Below, in pieces: positions 17,666 through 23,475 of a stretch of 34,995 bases of DNA. The position numbers were made by a program, and so were the translations under genes. Each line of letters starts with the position of its first letter. The first letter of the stretch is position 1. The DNA comes from a virus: positions 1 to 34,995 of the IMG/VR virus record IMGVR_UViG_3300046167_000495; one strand, given 5' to 3'. The notes under the pieces are model-generated. The model searched no databases and was not told the origin of the DNA. It was given only the letters and a program-made list of their open reading frames with translations.

Positions 17666-17918
17666 CAGACATGCCTCCAATTATGTGCCGCAACATATCC
17701 CCGGCACGTTGGTCAAACTTATGGTGGTCACGGGCGTCCATAGCTTCCAAAGCGCTAACAATGTAATTGCTAACCACCTCTTCGCTAACGTCCCATTGTT
17801 CAAGCGTGGTGCCTGCGAATATGCCGTCATTAATCATTGACTCGACACAGGACTTTGGAGACTCGTCGCAGTAATCAATCAGCTTTTGCAGCTTCGTTCT
17901 GTCTTGTTCTAGTTGCAT
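17643..17918 (-). CDS. First gene of the leftward recombination operon, unknown function
   Basis: 91 aa from ATG 17918, which has AAGGGA 5 bases upstream; the longer frame from 17951 lacks a ribosome site. Acidic, mostly helical (EQDRTKLQKLIDYCDE, EVVSNYIVSALEAMDARDHHKF). No motif recognised. It overlaps the next gene by 23 bases and follows the promoter at 17961-17989. Confidence 0.5.
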   Translation of the reverse strand: MQLEQDRTKLQKLIDYCDESPKSCVESMINDGIFAGTTLEQWDVSEEVVSNYIVSALEAMDARDHHKFDQRAGDMLRHIIGGMSDVVEKLS

Positions 17919-17960
17919 AGCATTCCCTTTTTCTTTGCGTTGCAATGTCATACAAAGCGG

Positions 17961-17989
17961 ACGATAAAGGGCTTTAACGGTCTTTGCAA
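17961..17989 (-). promoter_or_regulatory. Sigma-70-like promoter for the recombination operon
   Basis: On the leftward strand TTGCAA (17984-17989) and TATCGT (17961-17966) are spaced by 17 bases, about 45 bases before the first start codon. An imperfect inverted repeat, TACATA...TGTGTA, lies just upstream at about 17995-18012 and could be an operator. Recognised by eye only. Confidence 0.5.
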
Positions 17990-18101
17990 GTGTTTACATA
18001 CAAATGTGTACAGTGATGCTACATGTGGTTAGTATGGCGGGGACGGCATAGGGTATGGCGTGAATAGATACAGAGGTCCGAACATTTAGTCGGATATTGT
18101 G

Positions 18102-18107
18102 TATAAA
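18102..18107 (+). promoter_or_regulatory. Possible -10 element for the gene at 18132
   Basis: TATAAA at 18102-18107 precedes AAGGAG at 18114-18119. An inverted repeat CCGAACATTTAGTCGG (18078-18093) occupies the -35 zone, which could place this promoter under repressor control. No good -35 hexamer is visible. Confidence 0.3.
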
Positions 18108-18131
18108 TCATCCAAGGAGAGGTGTGGGTAG

Positions 18132-18326
18132 ATGGGTTCAGTGGTACAGGATTTAATTAAGTTGAACAGCGAAATGAGTGCAGCAGGGAAGGTAGCAATG
18201 CTTGAAGCTCTCAGCGCCGTTCAGTCGCACGGTCAGCAAGCAACGCAACCAACCGCAACAAATCCTGTTGAGGTAGACGCCGAGACAGATCGCCAATCAG
18301 ACGGCGTAAGTCATCGGGAGCCATAG
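18132..18326 (+). CDS. Small protein convergent with and overlapping the repressor gene
   Basis: 64 aa: GSVVQDLIKLNSEMSAAGKV, then MLEALSAVQSHGQQA. The first 26 residues lie outside the repressor gene and look like a helical protein. The rest is antisense to the last 116 bases of the repressor and is less protein-like. AAGGAG is present but 12 bases from the ATG. It could be a short real gene, or a transcript that acts on the repressor mRNA from the opposite strand. Confidence 0.35.
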   Translation: MGSVVQDLIKLNSEMSAAGKVAMLEALSAVQSHGQQATQPTATNPVEVDAETDRQSDGVSHREP

Positions 18327-18630
18327 CCTCTAACTGCTGCTCAACGTTGATTAAATCATCCGGGGGAACGATAAAGTTCTCTGCTAATGAGGGGTCGATA
18401 TCATAAGGACTGACGCCCAGATACTTAGCAAAGCGGCTAATTGCATTCGCATTTAGGGGTATTCGTCCCAGCATATATTGGCCTGCTGTGCCGACTGTCC
18501 AACCTAACGCCTTAGCCATGTCTCTTTGGGTAACGCCTTCACGCTCCTTCTTTGCCAGCCATAAGCTGTGGATACGTGCGGCAATCTTTTGCTCCTTATC
18601 GGTGAGCTTCCTTCGGTTAGTTATGGTCAT
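18211..18630 (-). CDS. Short HTH transcriptional repressor (lysogeny regulator)
   Basis: 139 aa, AAGGA 7 bases before ATG 18630. A helix-turn-helix of the XRE/cI type spans about residues 33-78 (VTQRDMAKALGWTVGTAGQYMLGRIPLNANAISRFAKYLGV, here in two parts). There is no S24 peptidase domain; the C-terminus is a short helical segment (DDLRRLIGDLSRRLPQQDLLRLVALL) likely for dimerisation. So induction would not be by RecA-stimulated self-cleavage. It lies between the leftward recombination operon and the rightward early operon, the usual place of an immunity repressor. Confidence 0.75.
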   Translation of the reverse strand: MTITNRRKLTDKEQKIAARIHSLWLAKKEREGVTQRDMAKALGWTVGTAGQYMLGRIPLNANAISRFAKYLGVSPYDIDPSLAENFIVPPDDLINVEQQLEAMAPDDLRRLIGDLSRRLPQQDLLRLVALLADRATERR

Positions 18631-18638
18631 CCTTCTCT

Positions 18639-18724
18639 ACCTGTTGATGTAGGGGTCGCTTATAGCATTGCGATACATGCGCTGACAACCTGTTGATTTA
18701 TACAGGCGTGGCAATGCGATACAG
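18639..18724. promoter_or_regulatory. Repressor promoter and operator-like repeats
   Basis: The leftward promoter reads TTGTCA (18683-18688), 18 bases, TATAAG (18659-18664). Overlapping it are paired repeats: ACCTGTTGAT at 18639-18648 and 18688-18697, and TGCGATACA at 18669-18677 and 18715-18723. The second ACCTGTTGAT is half of a dyad, CCTGTT...TACAGG (18689-18706). This is what an immunity operator region looks like. A rightward early promoter should also lie here, but I cannot place it confidently. Confidence 0.55.
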
Positions 18725-18764
18725 AAAAACGCTTGCAATGAAATATGAAGGGGGATTAAGATCG

Positions 18765-19240
18765 GGTCGAGTCAATGGTGTTACCAGCACCGATTGAGAC
18801 CGTGAGCAAGACTGGAAAAGAACGATACACACGACCCAGCGTCATTATACTGTATCCGCCTCTTCCAGCAACACCTCACAAACTCATACACCATTGACCT
18901 CTCTATCAGTTGTCGGGGAAACCACGGCAGGGCTGATTGAAGCGCGGTTACTGTGGGATGTGTTCATAGCCGCAAGGGGACTCGAAAGGTGGAACCCCGA
19001 ACACTCAGGCGCAGATTAGCCTGATTAAGTTGCCACCGAACTCATAGCTACTGCGGTGTATGAGTGACCTAACTGCCGATGTGACGGTGACGGGTGAGAG
19101 AGAGTGAACCTAGGCGAATTCTTTCCTAAGTTCCTCTCTAACCTATCAACCAATGCTCTGGCTCTGGGTGAGTTTTAAGGCATTACAAGAATTCGCTGTA
19201 TTACACAGCAATAGCGGGCCACCGGCTATCAGGTGGAACA
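18765..19240 (+). ncRNA. Candidate large structured RNA or 5' leader upstream of the ParB-like gene
   Basis: About 475 bases without a credible gene but with a dense series of perfect inverted repeats. In order: GTCAATGGTGT 18771-18781 with ACACCATTGAC 18888-18898, enclosing GTGAG/CTCAC, CTGGAA/TTCCAG and GATACA/TGTATC, all nested; ATCAG/CTGAT (18905/18933); GCGGTTA/TAGCCGC (18944/18967); GGGG/CCCC (18976/18995), whose loop holds GGTGG pairing with CCACC 19033; TCAGGC/GCCTGA (19005/19019); ACTCATA/TATGAGT (19040/19059); a 15-pair stem 19099-19139; GCTGT/ACAGC (19195/19205). The strand is assumed rightward, as for the next gene. I do not recognise it as a known class. Confidence 0.45.
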
Positions 19241-19252
19241 CGGGAGAGAAAG

Positions 19253-20473
19253 ATGAAAATTGCAATCAGCAATATAGACCACAACCCGCATCGTGATATG
19301 AAGCGGAACCCTTTGGACAAAGCACAGGTGAAAACCATTGTTGAGTCCATCAATCGAAATAATTGGGGTGAGAACGTCATCGTTCGCAAGCACCCCACCC
19401 AGAAGGGCCGTTATCAACTGGCCTACGGGCATCATCGTCTAGCCGCACTTAAAAATCTTGGCGTCGAGCAAGCTGAGTTTATCGTCAAGGATGTTGATGA
19501 TTGGGCTATGTACACGTGGATGGTTGACGAGAATGAGAGCCAGCGAGAAGTAACGCCTGCCCTCATCTTTGAGAACATCGAAGCTGGAATTAATTTCCTT
19601 GAGCCAATCGTGCGTGAGTGCGAAACGCTGGATGACTTTGAAGCAGTAGTCCCCCGGGGGACTGGTGCTATGAGGCCCGATGCGTACACACAGGTCAGGA
19701 ACAGTCTGCTCAGTGGCGAGGGGCTTGGAGTTAGCTTTCTGTCTAGCACCTTACCCGGCGGTAGCTCTACCCGCCGCGATAACGTGCAGTCTGTGGTGGA
19801 CTCTCACTACGCCAAGACTAAATCACAGGCCAAGCAGAAGCGAGCAGATGCCAAGAAAGCTGAGGCTGAGGCCAAGCGCAAGGCGGCAGAAGCGGCCAAG
19901 TCTGCGGCGGCGGCAAAGAAAGCAAGGGCTGAAGCTGAAAAGCTAGATGCTCAGAGCGCCGAGCTTGAGAGTCAAGCCAAGGCTCTGGACAGCATCATGG
20001 CTCAGAAACTCCTGCTGAAGATGCCGACTACCCGCCACATGACGGAGCTTGCCACGGCTGTAAAGGTTCACAAGATACCAGCGGCTAACCATGCCGACCT
20101 TGTAAGCCACATCCTCAACAACGATGTGAGAAGTAAGCAAGTGCGCCGCGCTGTTGAGCAGTGGTGGTTCGTTGCCAGCGGCGAGTCAGCCAAGCGCCGT
20201 GCCGACACTAAGCGGCAGGAGTTCAGGCGCAAGCACAAGTCCAAATCCCTTGAGGATTTTGCGGCTGAGCTTAACCAGAAAGTCAAGGCGGTAGCCAAGG
20301 AGATTCACGCTGTTCTGAATTACACAGACCAGATTGAAAACCCAAGGCTCCGAGCAAGCCTGTCAGATTCCCTGCTTAATCTTTCAGAGGGCGCGAATGC
20401 TGTCGGGACTGCTCTAAGAAATGAGTCTGACCACCTGACCCCAGACCTTCCAGCTCTGGAATTGGTGAAGTGA
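19253..20473 (+). CDS. ParB-like protein with Ala/Lys coiled coil
   Basis: 406 aa; GGGAG about 8 bases before ATG. The N-terminal 95 residues match the ParB/Spo0J nuclease-like fold: HNPHRDMKRNPLDKAQVKTI, SINRNNWGENVIVRKHP, GRYQLAYGHHRLAALKNLG (the G-x-x-R-like box, here YGHHRLAA). Residues about 185-245 are an Ala/Lys/Glu heptad-like coiled coil (QKRADAKKAEAEAKRKAAEA). The C-terminal helical part is not recognised. First gene of the early rightward operon and directly after the structured leader. Phage ParB-like proteins can be DNA-binding regulators or nucleases; an integrating phage does not need partition, so regulation or DNA modification is more likely. Confidence 0.7.
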   Translation: MKIAISNIDHNPHRDMKRNPLDKAQVKTIVESINRNNWGENVIVRKHPTQKGRYQLAYGHHRLAALKNLGVEQAEFIVKDVDDWAMYTWMVDENESQREVTPALIFENIEAGINFLEPIVRECETLDDFEAVVPRGTGAMRPDAYTQVRNSLLSGEGLGVSFLSSTLPGGSSTRRDNVQSVVDSHYAKTKSQAKQKRADAKKAEAEAKRKAAEAAKSAAAAKKARAEAEKLDAQSAELESQAKALDSIMAQKLLLKMPTTRHMTELATAVKVHKIPAANHADLVSHILNNDVRSKQVRRAVEQWWFVASGESAKRRADTKRQEFRRKHKSKSLEDFAAELNQKVKAVAKEIHAVLNYTDQIENPRLRASLSDSLLNLSEGANAVGTALRNESDHLTPDLPALELVK

Positions 20474-20485
20474 TATTTCACCCTC

Positions 20486-20510
20486 AAGCCCATTCGATGA
20501 GTGGGCTTTT
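20486..20510 (+). terminator. Possible terminator/attenuator after the ParB-like gene
   Basis: AAGCCCA 20486-20492 pairs with TGGGCTT 20502-20508 around a nine-base loop, followed by TT then GGG, so the T-tract is only four long. It lies between two genes of the same operon and may give partial termination or protect the upstream mRNA end. Confidence 0.5.
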
Positions 20511-20544
20511 GGGTGCAATGTCGCACCGCAAAAAGGACTGCGTT

Positions 20545-21216
20545 ATGACACGCGAAGATAGAAGAAACGCTTTATCCCTAGCCCTAGAGAACCAGCAACG
20601 TGCTGGCAAGGGAGGCCCGAACATTGGCGGCCTTCGGATGAAGAAACGTGATGGCTCATCCGGCTTTGGGTGGGATATGGCTCAGCTTTTAGACGCCAGA
20701 AACGGCTCTATTCAATGGGATCTTAGCGACCCGAAAAATGGGGTTGAAGTATTCGATAGCATTTACGAATACATAGCGGCTGAGATTCACGCGCCTCAAG
20801 CAACGACTCGCATCAGGGTTGAGGCCGCGCAAGAGTACGCGCATGAGGTTCGCTCGGGCGTCAACACCTTGGCTGGCTGGCTTGAAGATCAGTGGGGAAT
20901 ACCGCTGTTCCGATGTCAGTGCGCTGGTGCTGGGAACAAAGTTACCGCCATCACGGTAGACCCTTACGTTGTAGTTGACGAATCCACTGGCATGACAGCC
21001 TCAGAGTCTCAGAAGCGGCGTGACCGCAAGAGCCTTGAGGGTGTTACCCGTGCGGCTTACACCCGCATAGGCAGGCAGTTTGGTGAGTTGGAGGCTGGTA
21101 AGGCGCTGCGAAATGCCGTTGATAGCGCTTTATCTCAACATTTGCCAGAGCCTCGGATGAGGCAATTAGAGGGACAGGGGGATACGACAGCAGAGGCCGT
21201 GCAAAGTCAAAGCTGA
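20545..21216 (+). CDS. Conserved-looking early protein of unknown function
   Basis: 223 aa from ATG 20545 (AAAGGA 7 bases upstream; the longer frame from 20470 runs through the hairpin and is rejected). Notable segments: RAGKGGPNIGGLRMKKRDGSSG, FDSIYEYIAAEIHAPQATTRIRVEAA (split here), WLEDQWGIPLFRCQC, AITVDPYVVVDESTGMTASES and RRDRKSLEGVTRAAYTRIGR. No motif identified. Position after the ParB-like gene and before replication genes suggests early DNA metabolism or regulation. Confidence 0.5.
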   Translation: MTREDRRNALSLALENQQRAGKGGPNIGGLRMKKRDGSSGFGWDMAQLLDARNGSIQWDLSDPKNGVEVFDSIYEYIAAEIHAPQATTRIRVEAAQEYAHEVRSGVNTLAGWLEDQWGIPLFRCQCAGAGNKVTAITVDPYVVVDESTGMTASESQKRRDRKSLEGVTRAAYTRIGRQFGELEAGKALRNAVDSALSQHLPEPRMRQLEGQGDTTAEAVQSQS

Positions 21217-21231
21217 ACATACCCCCGCTGT

Positions 21232-21296
21232 CCACGGGACATAGTGTACTCCACTCCCGTGGGTTCCAGTTGCCGATCTGGGTTATCAAAATCGGC
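21232..21296 (+). promoter_or_regulatory. Two adjacent hairpins between early genes
   Basis: CCACGGG 21232-21238 pairs perfectly with CCCGTGG 21256-21262, enclosing AGTG/CACT; GCCGAT 21272-21277 pairs with ATCGGC 21291-21296. Neither is followed by a T-run. They precede the gene at 21324 by 28 bases and may affect mRNA stability or processing. Confidence 0.4.
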
Positions 21297-21323
21297 CACT
21301 ATTCCAATCAAGAGGAGTTAATG

Positions 21324-21581
21324 ATGATTACCGAAAAACTCAGCAAGACGCAGCAAAAAGTAATGAACGCATGGCCTGACACTTGTGAGGTTTGTTATTT
21401 TCCTAAGCCTGAAGGGGACGGCAACCACAGGGAATTTGTGCGTTGCAGGGATATTAAGGGAAAAAAAAGATACGCAGGTATGGTTTATATCGGCGGATCA
21501 ACTGTTGAGGCTCTAGCAAGAAAAGGTGCAATTAAAAAGGTTAATTCTGACCCTTGGTTTCATGTCTATCACAGAGCGTAA
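21324..21581 (+). CDS. Small early protein of unknown function
   Basis: 85 aa. ATG 21324 is 6 bases after AGAGGAG; ATG 21321 is too close. The sequence holds SKTQQKVMNAWPDTCEVCYF, GMVYIGGSTVEALARKGAIKK and PWFHVYHRA. The T-V-x-A-L-x-x-K-G pattern resembles the recognition part of small winged-helix proteins like its downstream neighbour. Unrecognised otherwise. Confidence 0.5.
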   Translation: MITEKLSKTQQKVMNAWPDTCEVCYFPKPEGDGNHREFVRCRDIKGKKRYAGMVYIGGSTVEALARKGAIKKVNSDPWFHVYHRA

Positions 21582-21593
21582 AAAGGAGGCTTT

Positions 21594-21818
21594 ATGTCCC
21601 AGACACTACAAATCTTAAACCACCTGAAGAAGTCACCCATTACCCCTCTCGACGCCTTGAGCAACTACGGTTGTATGCGGTTGGCTGCGCGTATTAATGA
21701 TCTACGCTTTCAGGGTCATCTCATTGAGACTGATATGAAGGAGCGGGATGGTAAGCGATTTGCGTCTTATCGCTTGGTCAAGAATAATGGCAATGCTATG
21801 CGAAGGGGTACAGCATGA
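21594..21818 (+). CDS. Winged-helix DNA-binding protein (HTH_39 type)
   Basis: 74 aa with AAAAGGAGG upstream. TLQILNHLKKSPITPLDALSNYG followed by CMRLAARINDLRFQGHLIET and GKRFASYRLV is the helix-turn-helix/wing pattern of a small protein widely found in phage replication regions. Likely binds DNA; target unknown. Its stop overlaps the next ATG. Confidence 0.65.
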   Translation: MSQTLQILNHLKKSPITPLDALSNYGCMRLAARINDLRFQGHLIETDMKERDGKRFASYRLVKNNGNAMRRGTA

Positions 21819-21931
21819 TGATATTAATAATGGTTTGTTACACATGGTGGGCGATTGAGCGGGAGCGAGAATACCGCCGGATGCTGCCACCACGCCGTCT
21901 AGCGCCTTTCTCAACGGAGGGTGTGCAATGA
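21815..21931 (+). CDS. 38-aa small hydrophobic protein
   Basis: ATG 21815 overlaps the previous stop (ATGATGA context) and its own stop overlaps the next ATG (ATGA at 21928-21931), with AAGGGG upstream. The protein begins MMILIMVCYTWWAIE, a short membrane-type stretch, then a basic tail (RERE, RRMLPPRRLAP). The perfect coupling on both sides argues it is translated. It could be a small membrane protein; function unknown. Confidence 0.5.
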   Translation: MMILIMVCYTWWAIEREREYRRMLPPRRLAPFSTEGVQ

Positions 21932-22263
21932 CTGTAGAAGAGCAGATTAAGGCGCTGACAGCGCGGGTCGAGGAACTGGAGGCCCAGTTTATTAAGAAGC
22001 GGGGCAAGGCGTTTAAGCCGCCTACAGTGCGCGAGGTAGAAGACTACGCCACTAGCCGGGGCTTAATCATTCAGGCTTATGCCTTCGTTGATTTCTACGA
22101 GTCTAAGGGCTGGAAGGTTGGCACGGCCAAAATGAAGTGCTGGAAGTCATCGGCTAACAATTGGATTCGCAATCAAGCTAAGTTTGAGAAGCCCAACGCC
22201 GTCACCCTAGCCAACAAGAACTCCAAGCTGGTCACTGATGACACAATGGGGTGGCTGGAATGA
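21928..22263 (+). CDS. DnaD-like replication initiator fragment-type protein
   Basis: 111 aa. A short N-terminal coiled coil (EEQIKALTARVEELEAQF) is followed by PPTVREVEDYATSRG and YAFVDFYESKGWKVGTAKMKCW, the signature of the DnaD-type or YCRERGN-like C-terminal module of phage replication initiators, which binds DNA and recruits the helicase loader. The usual N-terminal winged helix is missing, so the protein is shorter than most initiators. It is coupled by ATGA to the loader gene downstream. Confidence 0.6.
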   Translation: MTVEEQIKALTARVEELEAQFIKKRGKAFKPPTVREVEDYATSRGLIIQAYAFVDFYESKGWKVGTAKMKCWKSSANNWIRNQAKFEKPNAVTLANKNSKLVTDDTMGWLE

Positions 22264-22742
22264 ACGCTAAGGAAATGGACGATTGCTTACATGCACTGGG
22301 TCAGACCTATGCGTTTTACGGCAAAGAGCTGGACAGCTTGCAGGTAGGGTTTTGGCGGCAGTTTTTCAACGGTAAGAACCCTCACCACGCTCTCAGCGCC
22401 ATAAAGGCTTACGCCATTTCAGGCCGCTATGCACCTAAGCCCAAGGACTTGCTTGAGGAATACCAGAAGCTTAAAGACGCTGACACGGTTGAGCGTAGCT
22501 ACGTCACCCCGGCTTTAGCGGCTCCCAAATGCCCTGATGACGTCAGTTTGGGTTGGCGTTATTGGCTGCCTCGGTTTTATGGCAATGACGTTGGTGGCCT
22601 TATGGGAAAGGTAGACAAGGTGACTGATGAGCAGGCTGAACACCTGCTTTTCATTGTCAACAAAGAGGCCAAGGATCAAGGGCTGATCGAGGCCATACCC
22701 GAGGCTTTCAGATTGGAGGCCGTATGGGGAAGAGCCTGCTGA
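22260..22742 (+). CDS. Helicase-loader-like protein (lambda P/G40P-inhibitor type)
   Basis: 160 aa, start overlapping the initiator's stop. The first 75 residues (LGQTYAFYGKELDSLQVGFWRQFF, then HHALSAIKAYAISGRYAPKPKDLL) match the N-terminal pattern of loaders that bring the host DnaB helicase to the phage origin. No ATP-binding site is visible, as in that family. With the gene before it, this is the likely replication-start module. Confidence 0.6.
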   Translation: MNAKEMDDCLHALGQTYAFYGKELDSLQVGFWRQFFNGKNPHHALSAIKAYAISGRYAPKPKDLLEEYQKLKDADTVERSYVTPALAAPKCPDDVSLGWRYWLPRFYGNDVGGLMGKVDKVTDEQAEHLLFIVNKEAKDQGLIEAIPEAFRLEAVWGRAC

Positions 22743-22912
22743 GGAAGAAGGTGAAGCAGAGCAGGGGATGGGACGCGGATGACCACATGACACGTCAAGA
22801 GGTCGCTGAGTCCCTAAACCTAACCTATGGGCAAGTTAAGCGGGCAGAAACCACTGGCCTTAACAAGCTTTATGACAACAAATTAATGAGGGCATGGGCT
22901 GATGAGCGGTAA
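22724..22912 (+). CDS. Small HTH protein, sigma-region-4-like
   Basis: 62 aa; GGAGG 5 bases before the ATG. After a basic N-terminus (KSLLRKKVKQSRGWD), residues 22-54 read MTRQEVAESLNLTYGQVKRA, ETTGLNKLYDNKL, the helix-turn-helix order of sigma-70 region 4. Too small to be a sigma factor alone; it may activate late transcription or bind host RNA polymerase. It overlaps the loader's 3' end. Confidence 0.55.
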   Translation: MGKSLLRKKVKQSRGWDADDHMTRQEVAESLNLTYGQVKRAETTGLNKLYDNKLMRAWADER

Positions 22913-23323
22913 TGGCGAAGCTTGGACGGTTAAGGATTCAGACACGTTGCAGCATTTCGTGGCTTATGTGACGGCTCGACACACGCAGGGCATCACGTAC
23001 AGCATTCAGAGGCCCAATCGTACAGGGCAAACAGAACAACGCCATACACGCCTGTTTGCGGCGTCTAGCGAGGTCACTGAATGACGCAGGTTACGGGGTG
23101 GCTCATCCATTAAAAGCCTGAGCTTGAGATTCCCTACTCCGAGAGCAGCGTTAAAGAGCTTTTGCTGAAGCCGATTCATTAGCGCCTCTATATGACGTTG
23201 ACAGCACCAGCAAGCTTGACACTGAGCAGGTGAGCAAGGCGATGGGGTCTAATGCTTAACCGTGTTGCAGAGCTTACTGGGGTGGTTGAGGAGTTTATTT
23301 TGGGGGAACTCAGCCATGAATGA
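22902..23323 (+). pseudogene. NinB-like/conserved phage recombination-module protein, broken into several frames
   Basis: Read with frame changes, the segment yields one 139-aa protein: WTVKDSDTLQHFVAYV and YSIQRPNRTG (frame of 22902), KQNNAIHACLRRLARSLNDA (after an extra G near 23030), KPELEIPYSESSVKELLLKP (after an extra A at 23112-23115), YDVDSTSKLDTEQVSKAMG (a base missing near 23177-23180), and LMLNRVAELTG (after an extra G at 23243-23246). The pattern IPxxExSVKExLxxPI followed by ST..LDT is a conserved phage family usually found before NinG or HNH genes. Sequence error, or real decay, is possible. Confidence 0.55.
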
Positions 23324-23414
23324 TCAGCATTGGTGTCTCTGTGGCGCTCTCCTACTGCCTTCACGAAGTGGTGAGGGCTGCGGGCGAGACAAATGGCGGG
23401 TTAATGCTGACTAG
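23316..23414 (+). CDS. 32-aa Cys-containing small ORF
   Basis: Starts inside the previous gene and reads MNDQHWCLCGALL, then GEGCGRDKWRV. The C-x-C and single C could take part in metal binding. It overlaps the next small ORF. Whether it is translated alone or joined to the next frame is not clear; this is the most error-prone part of the window. Confidence 0.35.
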   Translation: MNDQHWCLCGALLLPSRSGEGCGRDKWRVNAD

Positions 23415-23475
23415 CCGCTGGTGGTGGATATGCCACACCTGCTTTAGCTTTGAGGCTCATCATGGCGGGGATTAA
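23404..23475 (+). CDS. 23-aa small ORF with C-x-x-C
   Basis: Reads MLTSRWWWICHTCFSFEAHHGGD. It is in the +1 frame relative to the ORF at 23316, and together they carry two Cys pairs of a zinc ribbon, so a joined 55-residue zinc-binding protein is a reasonable alternative. Its end overlaps the HNH gene start at 23462. Confidence 0.3.
   Translation: MLTSRWWWICHTCFSFEAHHGGD

Noticed and set aside
19253-20473. Plasmid-like partition system suggested by the ParB-like gene
   Set aside because: There is no ParA ATPase or obvious parS cluster, and an integrase with a full attP is present, so the phage integrates rather than replicating as a plasmid.
20470-20544. Longer start of the gene at 20545
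   Set aside because: The extension overlaps the previous gene's end and passes through the AAGCCCA/TGGGCTT hairpin; ATG 20545 has the ribosome site.
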